Origin: an uncultured Sutterella sp.
GTDB taxonomy: Bacteria; Pseudomonadota; Gammaproteobacteria; Burkholderiales; Burkholderiaceae_F
Direction of reading: 5' to 3'
Length of the DNA: 64,000 nt
Assembly (NCBI GenBank): GCA_905197905.1
Contig: CAJKAP010000001.1
Span: 186,001-250,000, forward strand
Shown here: in pieces, positions 26,650 to 35,432 of the stretch
How the letters are laid out: every line of letters starts with the position of its first letter
Position numbering within the stretch: position 1 is the first letter of the stretch
Position numbers and translations under genes: made by a program
Notes under the pieces: model-generated
The model's input: only the letters and a program-made list of their open reading frames with translations
Database searches by the model: none
What the model was told of the DNA's origin: nothing

Positions 26650-27727
26650 GACGAGCAAAAACGAAAAGAATTTAGCTGATTATAACGATCTCTCCGATTT
26701 TGAGCACGGAGATGACGGTGACGATGGTGACACTTTACCAAGTTTCTTGATCGAAGGGGTATGGGGAGAACGCTTAGATAAAGTTTTAGCGACCTTAATG
26801 CCCGATGTTTCTCGCGCTCGCCTGCAGAAGTTGATTGAAGAAGGGCAGGTTGAGGTGAATGGCGAAGTCGTTACAAAAATTCGCCAAAAAGTCTCTGATG
26901 GCGATGAAGTTCAGCTCTTAGAAGAGCCACACATCGATGAAATGCTCGATGCGGAACCGCAAGATGTGCCGCTTGAAGTGGTCTACGAGGATGACAGTAT
27001 TATCGTGATCAACAAGGCACCTGACCAAGTCGTGCATCCTGGGGCTGGTAACCCTGATGGGACGATTATGAATGGGCTGCTTTTCCATTATCCCGAACTC
27101 AAAGAAGTGCCACGCGCGGGGATTGTGCACCGTCTTGACCGTGATACAAGTGGCTTAATGGTTGTTGCGCGTACGCTCTCGGCGCAGACCCTTCTTGTGC
27201 GTCAACTCCAAGAGCGCACGGTGAAACGTGAATACTGGGCGATTACGTTAGGGAGCGCAGCGCGTGACTTCGTAGTTGATGTCCCGATTGGACGCGATCC
27301 GCATAGCCGTACGCGCTTTAAGGGCTTCCCTGGCAGTATTGGGGTGAAGGCAAAACCCGCAAAAACGCGAGTGCGCTGCGTGGGTTGGAGCGAAATGGAA
27401 GGGCTCCCTGTTTCGTGGGTGGCTTGTCGCTTAGAGACGGGTCGCACGCACCAGATTCGTGTGCACTTAACGGGGGAAGACTTGCCACTCATTGGTGACC
27501 AGGTCTATCGCGGTCGCGCTCCTGGCTTTGCGGTGAAGCTCGAAAATGTGCTTGACTTTCATCGTCAGGCACTGCACGCCTCTCGCTTGGGACTTCTCCA
27601 TCCTGCAACGGGTGAATACATGGAATGGTTTGTTCCACCACCCGAAGACATGATTAATTTGATGGAAGAACTCTGCTTTGGTCCTTGGGATCGCCCTGTG
27701 AATGTGTTTGAAAAAGAATTGATCTAA
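26648..27727 (+). CDS. rluD: 23S rRNA pseudouridine synthase RluD
   Basis: Makes pseudouridines at 1911/1915/1917 in helix 69 of 23S rRNA. After an acidic, Asp/Gly-rich N-terminal tail of about 30 residues comes an S4 RNA-binding domain (R-L-D-K-V-L-A ... V-E-V-N-G) and the RluA-type catalytic domain with H-R-L-D-R-D-T-S-G, catalytic Asp164. The C-terminal R-T-H-Q-I-R-V-H motif is present. ATG 26648 with AAGGA upstream, inside the bamD coding region. pgeF follows after 12 bases in an operon. Confidence 0.92.
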   Translation: MTSKNEKNLADYNDLSDFEHGDDGDDGDTLPSFLIEGVWGERLDKVLATLMPDVSRARLQKLIEEGQVEVNGEVVTKIRQKVSDGDEVQLLEEPHIDEMLDAEPQDVPLEVVYEDDSIIVINKAPDQVVHPGAGNPDGTIMNGLLFHYPELKEVPRAGIVHRLDRDTSGLMVVARTLSAQTLLVRQLQERTVKREYWAITLGSAARDFVVDVPIGRDPHSRTRFKGFPGSIGVKAKPAKTRVRCVGWSEMEGLPVSWVACRLETGRTHQIRVHLTGEDLPLIGDQVYRGRAPGFAVKLENVLDFHRQALHASRLGLLHPATGEYMEWFVPPPEDMINLMEELCFGPWDRPVNVFEKELI

Positions 27728-27739
27728 CGAGAAGAAAAA

Positions 27740-28543
27740 ATGAGTGAACTTTTTAAACCTGGTTTGGATATTTTGCAACCCGATTGGCGCCAAGCTACGA
27801 CGCCTCGCAACGTGGATATGCTTTTCACTTGTCGCGATGGAGGTGTTTCAAGCGGTCCTTGGGGTAACGCCGAGGGAATGATGGGTCTTAATGTGGGAGA
27901 CCATGTCGAGGATGCGCCGAGCTGTGTGCGAATGAATCGTCAGCTCGTGGCGCAATTGGTTCCCACGGATCCTAAGTGGATGAAGCAGGTTCATGGTTGC
28001 ACGATCGTTGAAGCCGACAGTGTGACGCCAGAAACCGAGGCCGATGCCGCTTGGACGCGCACCCCTGGCGTGGTCTGTACCGTGATGGTGGCAGACTGCT
28101 TGCCTGTTCTTTTAGCAGATAAAGAGGGCACAATCGTGGCTGCGGTTCATGCAGGATGGCGAAGCTTAGCCGCAGGCATTATTCAGCGCACGATTGCCAA
28201 GATGACTTCTGCTGTGAGACACCCGTTGGAGCTCGTGGCCTGGTTAGGACCCCGTATTGGGGCGGCTGACTTTGAAGTAGGGCCAGATGTGCTTGAAGCG
28301 ATGCTCACCACGCTTCCTGAAGCACAAAAAGCGTTTACCGAAAAAGAAAATTCCGATCGTTTACTGGCGGATTTGAGCGCACTCGCTAAAATGGCGCTCG
28401 TAGGTGCGGGGCTCGACGAGAGAAATATTGTCGACGTGAAATTGAGCACTTACGCCGATCCCAAACGTTTCTACAGTTATCGCCGTGATGGCGAAAAAAC
28501 GGGCCGTCACGCCGCGATGGTGTGGATTAAGCCCGAAAAATAA
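27740..28543 (+). CDS. pgeF: Polyphenol oxidase/laccase-domain purine nucleoside phosphorylase family protein
   Basis: A 267-residue cytoplasmic protein of the YfiH/LACC1 family, which in characterised members acts on purine nucleosides; E. coli YfiH (PgeF) is also described as a peptidoglycan-editing factor. Zinc-ligand motifs are present: M-K-Q-V-H-G, V-A-D-C-L-P-V-L and A-A-V-H-A-G-W-R-S-L. ATG 27740 lies 12 bases after the rluD stop with AGAAG upstream, so co-transcription with rluD, a very common bacterial arrangement. Confidence 0.88.
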   Translation: MSELFKPGLDILQPDWRQATTPRNVDMLFTCRDGGVSSGPWGNAEGMMGLNVGDHVEDAPSCVRMNRQLVAQLVPTDPKWMKQVHGCTIVEADSVTPETEADAAWTRTPGVVCTVMVADCLPVLLADKEGTIVAAVHAGWRSLAAGIIQRTIAKMTSAVRHPLELVAWLGPRIGAADFEVGPDVLEAMLTTLPEAQKAFTEKENSDRLLADLSALAKMALVGAGLDERNIVDVKLSTYADPKRFYSYRRDGEKTGRHAAMVWIKPEK

Positions 28544-28588
28544 ATTTTTCATTAAGAAAAGTACCCCAAAAAACTAAGAGAGATATCT

Positions 28589-29977
28589 ATGGCTACGATT
28601 CCTGTTGTTGGTTTTGTGTCCTTGGGCTGCCCGAAGGCGCTTGTGGATACCGAACGTATCGTGACCGAATTACGTGCTCGCGGCTATCGCATTGGTCAGT
28701 CCTATCGCGATGCTGATTTGGTGATTGTGAATACCTGTGGCTTTGTGAACGAAGCCATTCAAGAAAGCTTGGAAGCCATTGCAGAGGCACTGCGTGAAAA
28801 CGGTCGTGTGATCGTGTGCGGTTGCTTGGGTGGCCGAAAAGAAGCGGATGGGAGCAACTTTGTGCTCAATCAGATGCCCAAAGTCTTGGGTGTCACGGGT
28901 CCTGATTCTGTCGATGAAGTGCTCCGCCTCGTTGAGTCACATTTACCACGCCCACATGAACCCTGGGACGATTTGGTTCCAGCCTGTGGCGTTCGTATGA
29001 CCCCGAAGCACTACGCCTACCTCAAAATTAGTGAAGGGTGTAACCATCACTGCTCTTTTTGCATCATCCCGAATATGCGTGGTCGCTTGGTGAGCCGCCC
29101 TATTGGAGACGTGGTGCGTGAAGCGGAGAGCTTAAAGAGCGCAGGCGTCAAAGAGTTGCTCGTCATTAGCCAAGATACGGCTGCTTATGGGGTTGATGCG
29201 AAATATAAGTTCGCCTTTGCCAATGGTCGCCCCGTGAAGACTCGTTTATTGGATTTGTGCCAAGAGTTGGGTCGCTTAGGGATGTGGACGCGCCTGCACT
29301 ATGTGTATCCGTATCCGCATGTCGATGAGATTGTGCCGATGATGGCCGAAGGCTTAATTCTCCCATATCTGGATGTGCCATTCCAACACGCGAACCCGCG
29401 TGTTTTGAAGGCAATGAAGCGTCCAGCGAACGCAGAAAAGAATTTGGAACGCATTGCTGCTTGGCGTGCCGCTTGTCCAGATATCACGATTCGCTCGACC
29501 TTTATCGCAGGGTTCCCAGGTGAGACGGAAGAAGAGTTTGAGTATTTGCTCGACTTCTTGCGTGAAGCGCGCCTAGATCGAGTGGGTTGCTTTGCGTATT
29601 CTCCTGTGGAAGGGGCCCAGGCTAACGAGCTCGAGGGGCAGCTTCCCGAAGAAGTGCGTAACGAGCGCCGCGATCGCTTGATGGCTTTGCAGGCAGAGAT
29701 TTCTGCTGAGAAGTTGCGCGAAAAGATTGGCACGACGCAGGAAGTGCTCATCGATGAGTTCGATGAAGAAGCGGGTCTTGCTATCGGTCGCACCAAGGCG
29801 GATGCTCCCGATATTGACGGGAAGGTCTACATTGAAACGATGAAGACCTATAAGCCTGGCGACTTCGTGAATGTGACGATTACGCAGAGCGAAGAAGAGT
29901 ATGACCTCGTGGGCGTCCCTGTGGACGAACCAGAGCTTTTGGCGCAAAAGCAGCGCGAAGCCGAGGAAAACCTCTAA
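28589..29977 (+). CDS. rimO: Ribosomal protein S12 methylthiotransferase RimO
   Basis: Radical-SAM enzyme that adds a methylthio group to Asp of ribosomal protein S12. All six cluster cysteines are visible: Cys14, Cys50 and Cys79 in the N-terminal UPF0004 domain and the C-x3-C-x2-C of the radical-SAM domain at Cys151, Cys155, Cys158. A TRAM domain fills the last 70 residues. 462 residues is normal. ATG 28589 has AAGAGAG upstream. It follows pgeF by 45 bases and is closed by a terminator. Confidence 0.95.
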   Translation: MATIPVVGFVSLGCPKALVDTERIVTELRARGYRIGQSYRDADLVIVNTCGFVNEAIQESLEAIAEALRENGRVIVCGCLGGRKEADGSNFVLNQMPKVLGVTGPDSVDEVLRLVESHLPRPHEPWDDLVPACGVRMTPKHYAYLKISEGCNHHCSFCIIPNMRGRLVSRPIGDVVREAESLKSAGVKELLVISQDTAAYGVDAKYKFAFANGRPVKTRLLDLCQELGRLGMWTRLHYVYPYPHVDEIVPMMAEGLILPYLDVPFQHANPRVLKAMKRPANAEKNLERIAAWRAACPDITIRSTFIAGFPGETEEEFEYLLDFLREARLDRVGCFAYSPVEGAQANELEGQLPEEVRNERRDRLMALQAEISAEKLREKIGTTQEVLIDEFDEEAGLAIGRTKADAPDIDGKVYIETMKTYKPGDFVNVTITQSEEEYDLVGVPVDEPELLAQKQREAEENL

Positions 29978-30000
29978 CAGAAATCGCCTACAAAGATTGA

Positions 30001-30034
30001 TGACTACACTGAAAACTCGGTGTAGTCATTTTTT
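30001..30034 (+). terminator. Intrinsic terminator after rimO
   Basis: TGACTACAC (30001-30009) pairs with GTGTAGTCA (30020-30028), followed by TTTTTT. Confidence 0.9.
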
Positions 30035-30237
30035 CTTCTCCTCTGAAGAGGACAGAGAAGAAAGTGTTTCGTTAAAATCCTTTCCATTGATTTTCGGTCA
30101 TGGGATGTGTGCGAATAGCGCCGCCTTCTCCAAAAGAAAGGAAACGACCGTGAGACAAGAGGTTTAGCCAACAGCGGGATAGACGTTTTGTCTGACGGGA
30201 CTCGTTCCCAAAGCTTTTGTTATTTTGGAGTTTAAAA

Positions 30238-31056
30238 ATGGCCGAAAACCTGACAGTTAACGTCGATGCCTTAACACCTGCGCAAATTACCGAAAAGGTC
30301 TTGAGCCTTTCGGTAACGAAGAGCACCATGCCTTTGGGGCAACAAATCCCCTTGGCGCTCTTAGCAGGGTTTTTCATTGGGCTCGGGGCGCTCTTTTGTT
30401 CGCTCTTTGCCGCAGATCCAGATCTCAGCTTTGCCGTTCGCAAACTGCTCTCTGGGCTAGTCTTCTCCGTGGGGCTTTTCCTCGTGGTGGTGGCTGGTGC
30501 GGAACTCTACACCGGGAACACGATGGTAGGGGGCGGTGCAATGGATAAGCGCATCACCTGGTCGATGACGTTCACGAATTGGGTAAAAGTCTGGTGCTTT
30601 AATTTCTTGGGCGCCCTCTTTTTGGTCTTCTTGGTTTTCTTCGCTCATGTCGCCGATATGGGTCCGATGGCCAAAGGGATGATGGGAATTGCCGTGGGGA
30701 AACTTACCCCCGACTGGTTCACGCTCATGTTTAAGGGCATCCTTTGCAATATTTTTGTCTGCTTAGGTGTGTGGTTGGCTTACGCGGCTCGTGGCGTGGT
30801 GGACCGTATGCTTGCCGTGCTTTTGCCCGTGACCGCTTTCGTGGCGCTTGGCTTTGAGCACTGTGTGGCAAATATGTACTTCTTGCCGATGGCCTATGTC
30901 TTAAAACTCGCGGGTTACGCTCCTGCTGGTGTGGACCTTGATGTGATCACGCTAGGCAACATCGTCAAGAATTTAAGCGCCGCAACTGTGGGCAATACGA
31001 TTGCAGGGCTGCTTTTGGTGGGTGTTTATCGCCAAGCCTTTAAAAAGCGCGACTAA
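30238..31056 (+). CDS. Formate/nitrite transporter (FocA/NirC) family channel
   Basis: A 272-residue inner-membrane channel with six helices, pentameric in known members. Motifs of the family are present: G-x-x-L-F-S-x-x-A near helix 1-2, A-G-A-E-L-Y-T-G-N-T and G-F-E-H-C-V-A-N-M-Y with the conserved His of the central pore. Formate import or export in anaerobic metabolism is the likely role; nitrite is the alternative. I placed the start at ATG 30238 with GGAG upstream. Not next to a formate lyase or nitrite reductase, so the substrate is open. Confidence 0.88.
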   Translation: MAENLTVNVDALTPAQITEKVLSLSVTKSTMPLGQQIPLALLAGFFIGLGALFCSLFAADPDLSFAVRKLLSGLVFSVGLFLVVVAGAELYTGNTMVGGGAMDKRITWSMTFTNWVKVWCFNFLGALFLVFLVFFAHVADMGPMAKGMMGIAVGKLTPDWFTLMFKGILCNIFVCLGVWLAYAARGVVDRMLAVLLPVTAFVALGFEHCVANMYFLPMAYVLKLAGYAPAGVDLDVITLGNIVKNLSAATVGNTIAGLLLVGVYRQAFKKRD

Positions 31057-31077
31057 GCCTTGCTACTTTAATGATGA

Positions 31078-31116
31078 ATGGACTGAGAAACGAAAAAGGA
31101 CTCTCAGTCCATTTTT
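31078..31116 (+). terminator. Intrinsic terminator after the formate/nitrite channel
   Basis: ATGGACTGAGA (31078-31088) pairs with TCTCAGTCCAT (31102-31112) and is followed by a T-run. Confidence 0.88.
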
Positions 31117-31281
31117 CTTAGGATTTTTTCGCACAGCGCGCTTTTTCTTTGCCAAAATGCGTGCTCAAAACGCGACAAATACGCAAAGACTTTGTGCTTT
31201 GCGCTATGATGAGCAACATCGAATAATTTTGCGCAGTAAAAAATGCGCGAAGACTCACATCGCCGCTCTTAGGAATGTCCA

Positions 31282-33513
31282 ATGCGATCGAATAAACTCT
31301 TGAACCGTGCCATCGCTTTAGCACTGACGACAATGAGTACCTTGGCTTGCGCCGTATCCTTAGGGGATTTGACTGTTCAAAGTCGCCCCGGAGAACCTAT
31401 GCAGGCTACCCTCCAAATTGAAGATTTAGACCTTACGATTTCGCCCTTGCTCGTGCGAGTGGCGCCTCCGTCGACCTATTTGCGTGTGGGCGTGCCTTGG
31501 GCTCAGCCTGTGCAAGATTTGCAGTTAGTGCGAGACGGTTCTCAGTCGACAATCCAAATTAAGGTGGTGGGAACAAATCCGCTTTCTGTGCAGTCGTTTC
31601 CCCTTTTGATCGAATTAAACGCTGGTGGCAAAGTTTCCGTGCGCAACTATCAGATTGTGGCGCGTGATGGTCACTTTGAAGTCTTAGAAGGTGCTGTAGC
31701 GCCTGCCGTGGGGACCTCTCACCCGATGTTGAGTGGTGCGCCAGAAGTGCAAGGGGCAAAGAGTGCTGAGGCTTCCGCGAGCGCTAAAGTGGCAAGCACG
31801 GGCGCAGAAAGTGCAGTGAAGGCGCAAAAGAGCGCTCCTGCAGAGGCTCAGAAGCCCGCTGTGCAGCCCGTCAGCGCACCAGTTGAAAAGGTATCGGCAA
31901 AGGTTGCCGCAAGCGCTAAACCCGCCGCGAAGCACCGCGCACCAGAAATCGTGCGTGAATATGTGGCTTTAAATGGTTTTGATGCGACGCAACCCTTTAA
32001 CGTGCAGCGCAGTATGACGCTCTGGTCCGTGGCAAAGCTTTACTGGCCAAGCTATCGTGGGGCTACGCTCGAACAGTTGCTGATCGCTTTCCGTAACCAT
32101 AATCCAGAAGCCTTTGTGAAAGGCAACCCTGATGAGCTCTTGAGTGGCTCTAAGTTGGTGCCCCCGAGCGAAAAGGATGTGTTTGCGATTGATGCGCTTG
32201 AAGCCTTTAAGGAAATTCATAGTGCGAATACGGCCGTACCGCCTCCGACACAGAATTTGATCGATGCGCAAAAGCTCTCTAGCACTCTAGCTGGGAAAGT
32301 CGCTGATGCACAGGACCGCGAACGCACTGAAGGGAAGACGCTCGAAGATATTGAACGCGCTGGTCGTGCCGCTTTAGAAAACGGTAAAGAAATTCTCAAC
32401 GGGAAAGACTCTGCTGTAGAAGCTTCTGGTTTACAGGCGGCAGCTGACGCAAACACTAGTACTAATGCAAATGCTGCTGAGGCTGAAAATGCCACTTCAA
32501 GTGATGCCACTGCCGAAAAGAGCGAAGAAACGTCCAGAGCGCATAACGATGATGCCGCTGATGCGGCCGCGACTGGGATGAGCCCAGAGGATGTGAAGGC
32601 CGATGAGGTGAAGTCCGAAGAAGGGGCGAAATCTGAAGAAGGCGCAAAGGCCGAAGGCTCTTCCTTGGCTGATGTTGCTAATGCGACCGATTCGAAGGCC
32701 GCCGAAGAAGCTCCTAAGTCTGAAGAAGCCGCTTCTGCAACGAGCGCTTCCTCTACTGAAACTACACCCAACGCTTCTGAAGAAAAGAAAGCTGAGAGTG
32801 CCGCCGCTGACGCTAACGCTCAAAAGAAAGACGAAGGCTCTTCGCTTTCTTGGTGGGCAGGCTTAGTCGTCCTTGCCTTGCTTCTTTTAGGTTGGTTTAT
32901 GAAGAAGCGTCACCGCGATGACGAAGAAGAGGAAGAAACGAAGCCCAAGGGAGTGATTCTTCAGTCTGAAATTAAACCTGCTACGGCTGCCGCATTGAGC
33001 GCAGTGGAAAAGACAGTGGATGAAGCGGTGAAAAATGGCACCACGGCTGGTGCTATGGGAGTGGGCAGCATGGCTTACTCTGAAGCCCTTCAAAAAGAAA
33101 TCAAAGAAGGCAAAAACGTCGATCAGCCTTGGCTTGATCCGAACGACGATGAATTGCCACCAGTTGACGAAGAAATGTCCTCTGAAGCCGTGGCTGAACA
33201 AAGCGACAAAGCCAATCGCGTGATTCAGTCTGTCTCGCTTGATCTCGATGAAGATGAAGAGGGCAAAGCGACTGAAGAGAAAGAAGGAAAAGACGCTAAA
33301 GAAAATGCGCCAGTGAGCAACAAGGAGCTCGCACTTCAGGCTGCGCTTGAAGCGAAATACAACCTCGCGAAGTCTTTTGTCGGCATTGGGGCTCTGAACG
33401 AAGCGCTCGAATTGCTCGACGAAGTGCGCCGTCGTGGTACGCCTGAGCAGCGCGAACGTGCTGCGGAATTGGCGGCAACGATTCCGATTGCCTCGAGCAA
33501 GGATAAGGCCTAA
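31282..33513 (+). CDS. fimV: FimV/HubP-like polar scaffold protein
   Basis: A 743-residue inner-membrane protein of the FimV/HubP family, which organises the cell pole and supports type IV pilus assembly. Order: signal peptide (about 25 residues), N-terminal FimV domain (V-S-L-G-D-L-x-V-x-S), a LysM-like peptidoglycan-binding segment near residues 230-295 (R-S-M-T-L-W-S-V-A), a long Ala/Glu/Ser-rich low-complexity linker with short S-E-E-G-A-K repeats, one membrane helix near 515-535, an acidic cytoplasmic region and a C-terminal FimV TPR-like motif (Y-N-L-A-K-S-F-V-x-I-G). ATG 31282 has AGGA upstream. Followed by truA, the conserved neighbour in Burkholderiales. Confidence 0.9.
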   Translation: MRSNKLLNRAIALALTTMSTLACAVSLGDLTVQSRPGEPMQATLQIEDLDLTISPLLVRVAPPSTYLRVGVPWAQPVQDLQLVRDGSQSTIQIKVVGTNPLSVQSFPLLIELNAGGKVSVRNYQIVARDGHFEVLEGAVAPAVGTSHPMLSGAPEVQGAKSAEASASAKVASTGAESAVKAQKSAPAEAQKPAVQPVSAPVEKVSAKVAASAKPAAKHRAPEIVREYVALNGFDATQPFNVQRSMTLWSVAKLYWPSYRGATLEQLLIAFRNHNPEAFVKGNPDELLSGSKLVPPSEKDVFAIDALEAFKEIHSANTAVPPPTQNLIDAQKLSSTLAGKVADAQDRERTEGKTLEDIERAGRAALENGKEILNGKDSAVEASGLQAAADANTSTNANAAEAENATSSDATAEKSEETSRAHNDDAADAAATGMSPEDVKADEVKSEEGAKSEEGAKAEGSSLADVANATDSKAAEEAPKSEEAASATSASSTETTPNASEEKKAESAAADANAQKKDEGSSLSWWAGLVVLALLLLGWFMKKRHRDDEEEEETKPKGVILQSEIKPATAAALSAVEKTVDEAVKNGTTAGAMGVGSMAYSEALQKEIKEGKNVDQPWLDPNDDELPPVDEEMSSEAVAEQSDKANRVIQSVSLDLDEDEEGKATEEKEGKDAKENAPVSNKELALQAALEAKYNLAKSFVGIGALNEALELLDEVRRRGTPEQRERAAELAATIPIASSKDKA

Positions 33514-33548
33514 GTGAGCCCACTTTGCCTTTGGGAGAACGAAGAGAA

Positions 33549-34331
33549 GTGGGCAAACTAGCCTTAGGCGTCGAATATGATGGCGCGGCTTTTAATGGGT
33601 GGCAGATCCAACCGGACTGCCCCACCGTGCAAAAAACGCTAGAAGATGCGATTGCCCGCTTTTGTTGCACGCCCGTGCCAACGATCTGCGCGGGTCGCAC
33701 TGACACAGGGGTGCATGCGACACATCAAGTCGTGAGCATTGATGCGCCAGTGGATCGTCCAATGCGCAATTGGGTTCGGGCGCTCAATACTTTTTTGCCT
33801 GAAACCGTTTCTGTGCGCTGGGCACAAAACGTCTCAGACGAATTTCATGCCCGCTACAGTGCGCGTGAACGCACGTATGAATATTGGATTTATAACGATC
33901 CGATTCGCTCGCCTATTTTGGAAAAGCGTACTGGGTGGGTGTTCAGAGCGCTCGACGTTGAGGCGATGCGCGAAGGCGCTAAGTGTCTTTTAGGCGAACA
34001 TGATTTCACGAGTTTTCGCGCGGCAGAATGTCAGGCCTCTAGCCCGATTCGCACGATTACGCGATTAGATATTTGCCGTCAAGGCACTCTCATTGGTGTG
34101 CGTATTTCCGCCAATGCTTTTTTGCAGCACATGGTGCGTAATATTGTGGGCACGCTTATTTATGTGGGCGTGGGTCGCGAATCCCCAGAGTGGGTAGAAA
34201 AAGTGCTTGCTGCACGCTCACGCGCTGAAGCCGCTCCCACCTTTAGCCCATGTGGCCTTTATTTAACAGGGGTGCGCTACGAAGGCGATGAGGTACCTTC
34301 GAGGGGCGCTAGCCCATTTGGATGGTCTTAG
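33549..34331 (+). CDS. truA: tRNA pseudouridine(38-40) synthase TruA
   Basis: Modifies uridines 38-40 in the tRNA anticodon arm. The catalytic motif A-G-R-T-D-T-G-V-H-A is present and F-L-x-x-M-V-R near the end completes the family. I favour GTG 33549 (GGGAG ten bases upstream, matching the family start G-K-L-A-L-G-V-E-Y-D-G); a TTG at 33525 would add eight residues. In most Burkholderiales trpF, trpB and trpA follow; here accD begins 80 bases later. Confidence 0.92.
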   Translation: MGKLALGVEYDGAAFNGWQIQPDCPTVQKTLEDAIARFCCTPVPTICAGRTDTGVHATHQVVSIDAPVDRPMRNWVRALNTFLPETVSVRWAQNVSDEFHARYSARERTYEYWIYNDPIRSPILEKRTGWVFRALDVEAMREGAKCLLGEHDFTSFRAAECQASSPIRTITRLDICRQGTLIGVRISANAFLQHMVRNIVGTLIYVGVGRESPEWVEKVLAARSRAEAAPTFSPCGLYLTGVRYEGDEVPSRGASPFGWS

Positions 34332-34411
34332 GCGATGGAGACGAGCGAGGTGAGCGCGATATAATCAGTGCTCAGTATTCAAGTCTTCACCGATTAACAC
34401 GAGAACACAGC

Positions 34412-35290
34412 ATGAGTTGGTTAAACCGTATTCTTCCGCCAAAAATTAAACGAGATAACGAAAGTGATCGTAAGCCTAGTCCGATCCCTGAAGGGGTTTG
34501 GACGAAGTGCCCTGGCTGTGAAGAGGCACTCTTTCAAGAAGAGTTGCGCTTGAGTTTGCAAGTCTGCCCGAAGTGTGGCTACCACCACCGTATTGGGGCT
34601 CGTGCGCGTCTGTTTGCCTTTTTGGATCAAGAAGGGCGCGAAGAGATTGGCTCTCAGGTCTTGAGTGAAGACCCCTTAGAGTTTGTTGACAGCAAGCCCT
34701 ATCCCAAGCGTGTTGCAGACTACACCGCTAAGTCGGGTGAAACCGATGCCTTGATTGTGATGTCGGGGACGGTTCGTCAACAGCCGATGGTTGCCGCCGC
34801 TTTTGAATTTGCCTTTATGGGCGGTTCGATGGGTAGCGTAGTGGGTGAGCGTTTCCGCTTAGGCGTTGAAGAAGCGCTTCGTCGTCAGTGTCCTTTCGTT
34901 TGCTTTGCCGCTTCGGGTGGCGCTCGTATGCAAGAAGGTCTTTTCTCCTTGATGCAGATGGCGAAAACAACCGCTGCAATTACGAAGCTCTCTGAGGCAG
35001 GCCTTCCCTTTATTTCGGTCCTAACCGATCCGACGATGGGCGGCGTCTCTGCTTCCTTTGCCTTTATGGGCGACATTGTGATTGCAGAGCCTCAAGCCTT
35101 GATTGGGTTTGCGGGTCCTCGCGTGATTGAGCAGACAGTGCATGAAAAGTTACCCGAAGGTTTCCAAAGAGCAGAATTTTTGCTCGAAAAGGGACAAATT
35201 GACATGATCGTGGATCGACGCGATATGCGACCCAAGATCTCAATGCTCACGCAAATGCTGATGCGAAAAGCACCAGTGACAGGCGTCTAA
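34412..35290 (+). CDS. accD: Acetyl-CoA carboxylase carboxyltransferase subunit beta
   Basis: Zinc-containing subunit of acetyl-CoA carboxylase, first step of fatty acid synthesis. Four cysteines of the zinc ribbon are at 33, 36, 52 and 55, followed by a crotonase-like carboxyltransferase domain with G-G-A-R-M-Q-E-G and D-P-T-x-G-G-V. 292 residues is typical. ATG 34412 was chosen because M-S-W-L-N-R is the family start; 30 upstream residues in frame are not conserved. folC follows, as in relatives. Confidence 0.95.
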   Translation: MSWLNRILPPKIKRDNESDRKPSPIPEGVWTKCPGCEEALFQEELRLSLQVCPKCGYHHRIGARARLFAFLDQEGREEIGSQVLSEDPLEFVDSKPYPKRVADYTAKSGETDALIVMSGTVRQQPMVAAAFEFAFMGGSMGSVVGERFRLGVEEALRRQCPFVCFAASGGARMQEGLFSLMQMAKTTAAITKLSEAGLPFISVLTDPTMGGVSASFAFMGDIVIAEPQALIGFAGPRVIEQTVHEKLPEGFQRAEFLLEKGQIDMIVDRRDMRPKISMLTQMLMRKAPVTGV

Positions 35291-35432
35291 AGAGTCAACA
35301 TAATTTCAAAGAGAATAACCGCGCGAAAAGGCGAAATGCCTCGTGCGGTTTTCTCAGTTAAAGCGAATCGTTTTTTCCTCAAGTTGGGAGGCCTCTGGAA
35401 GGCTGATTCAGAGGATGGAAAATCGGAGAACA

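Noticed and set aside
25795..26679. 294-residue open frame on the plus strand across bamD
   Set aside because: Fully antisense to bamD, which has a lipobox and TPR-like motifs; the antisense frame shows no family features.
32217..32771. 184-residue Ser/Ala-rich frame on the minus strand
   Set aside because: Antisense to the low-complexity linker of fimV; Ala/Ser richness is the mirror of Ala/Glu codons.
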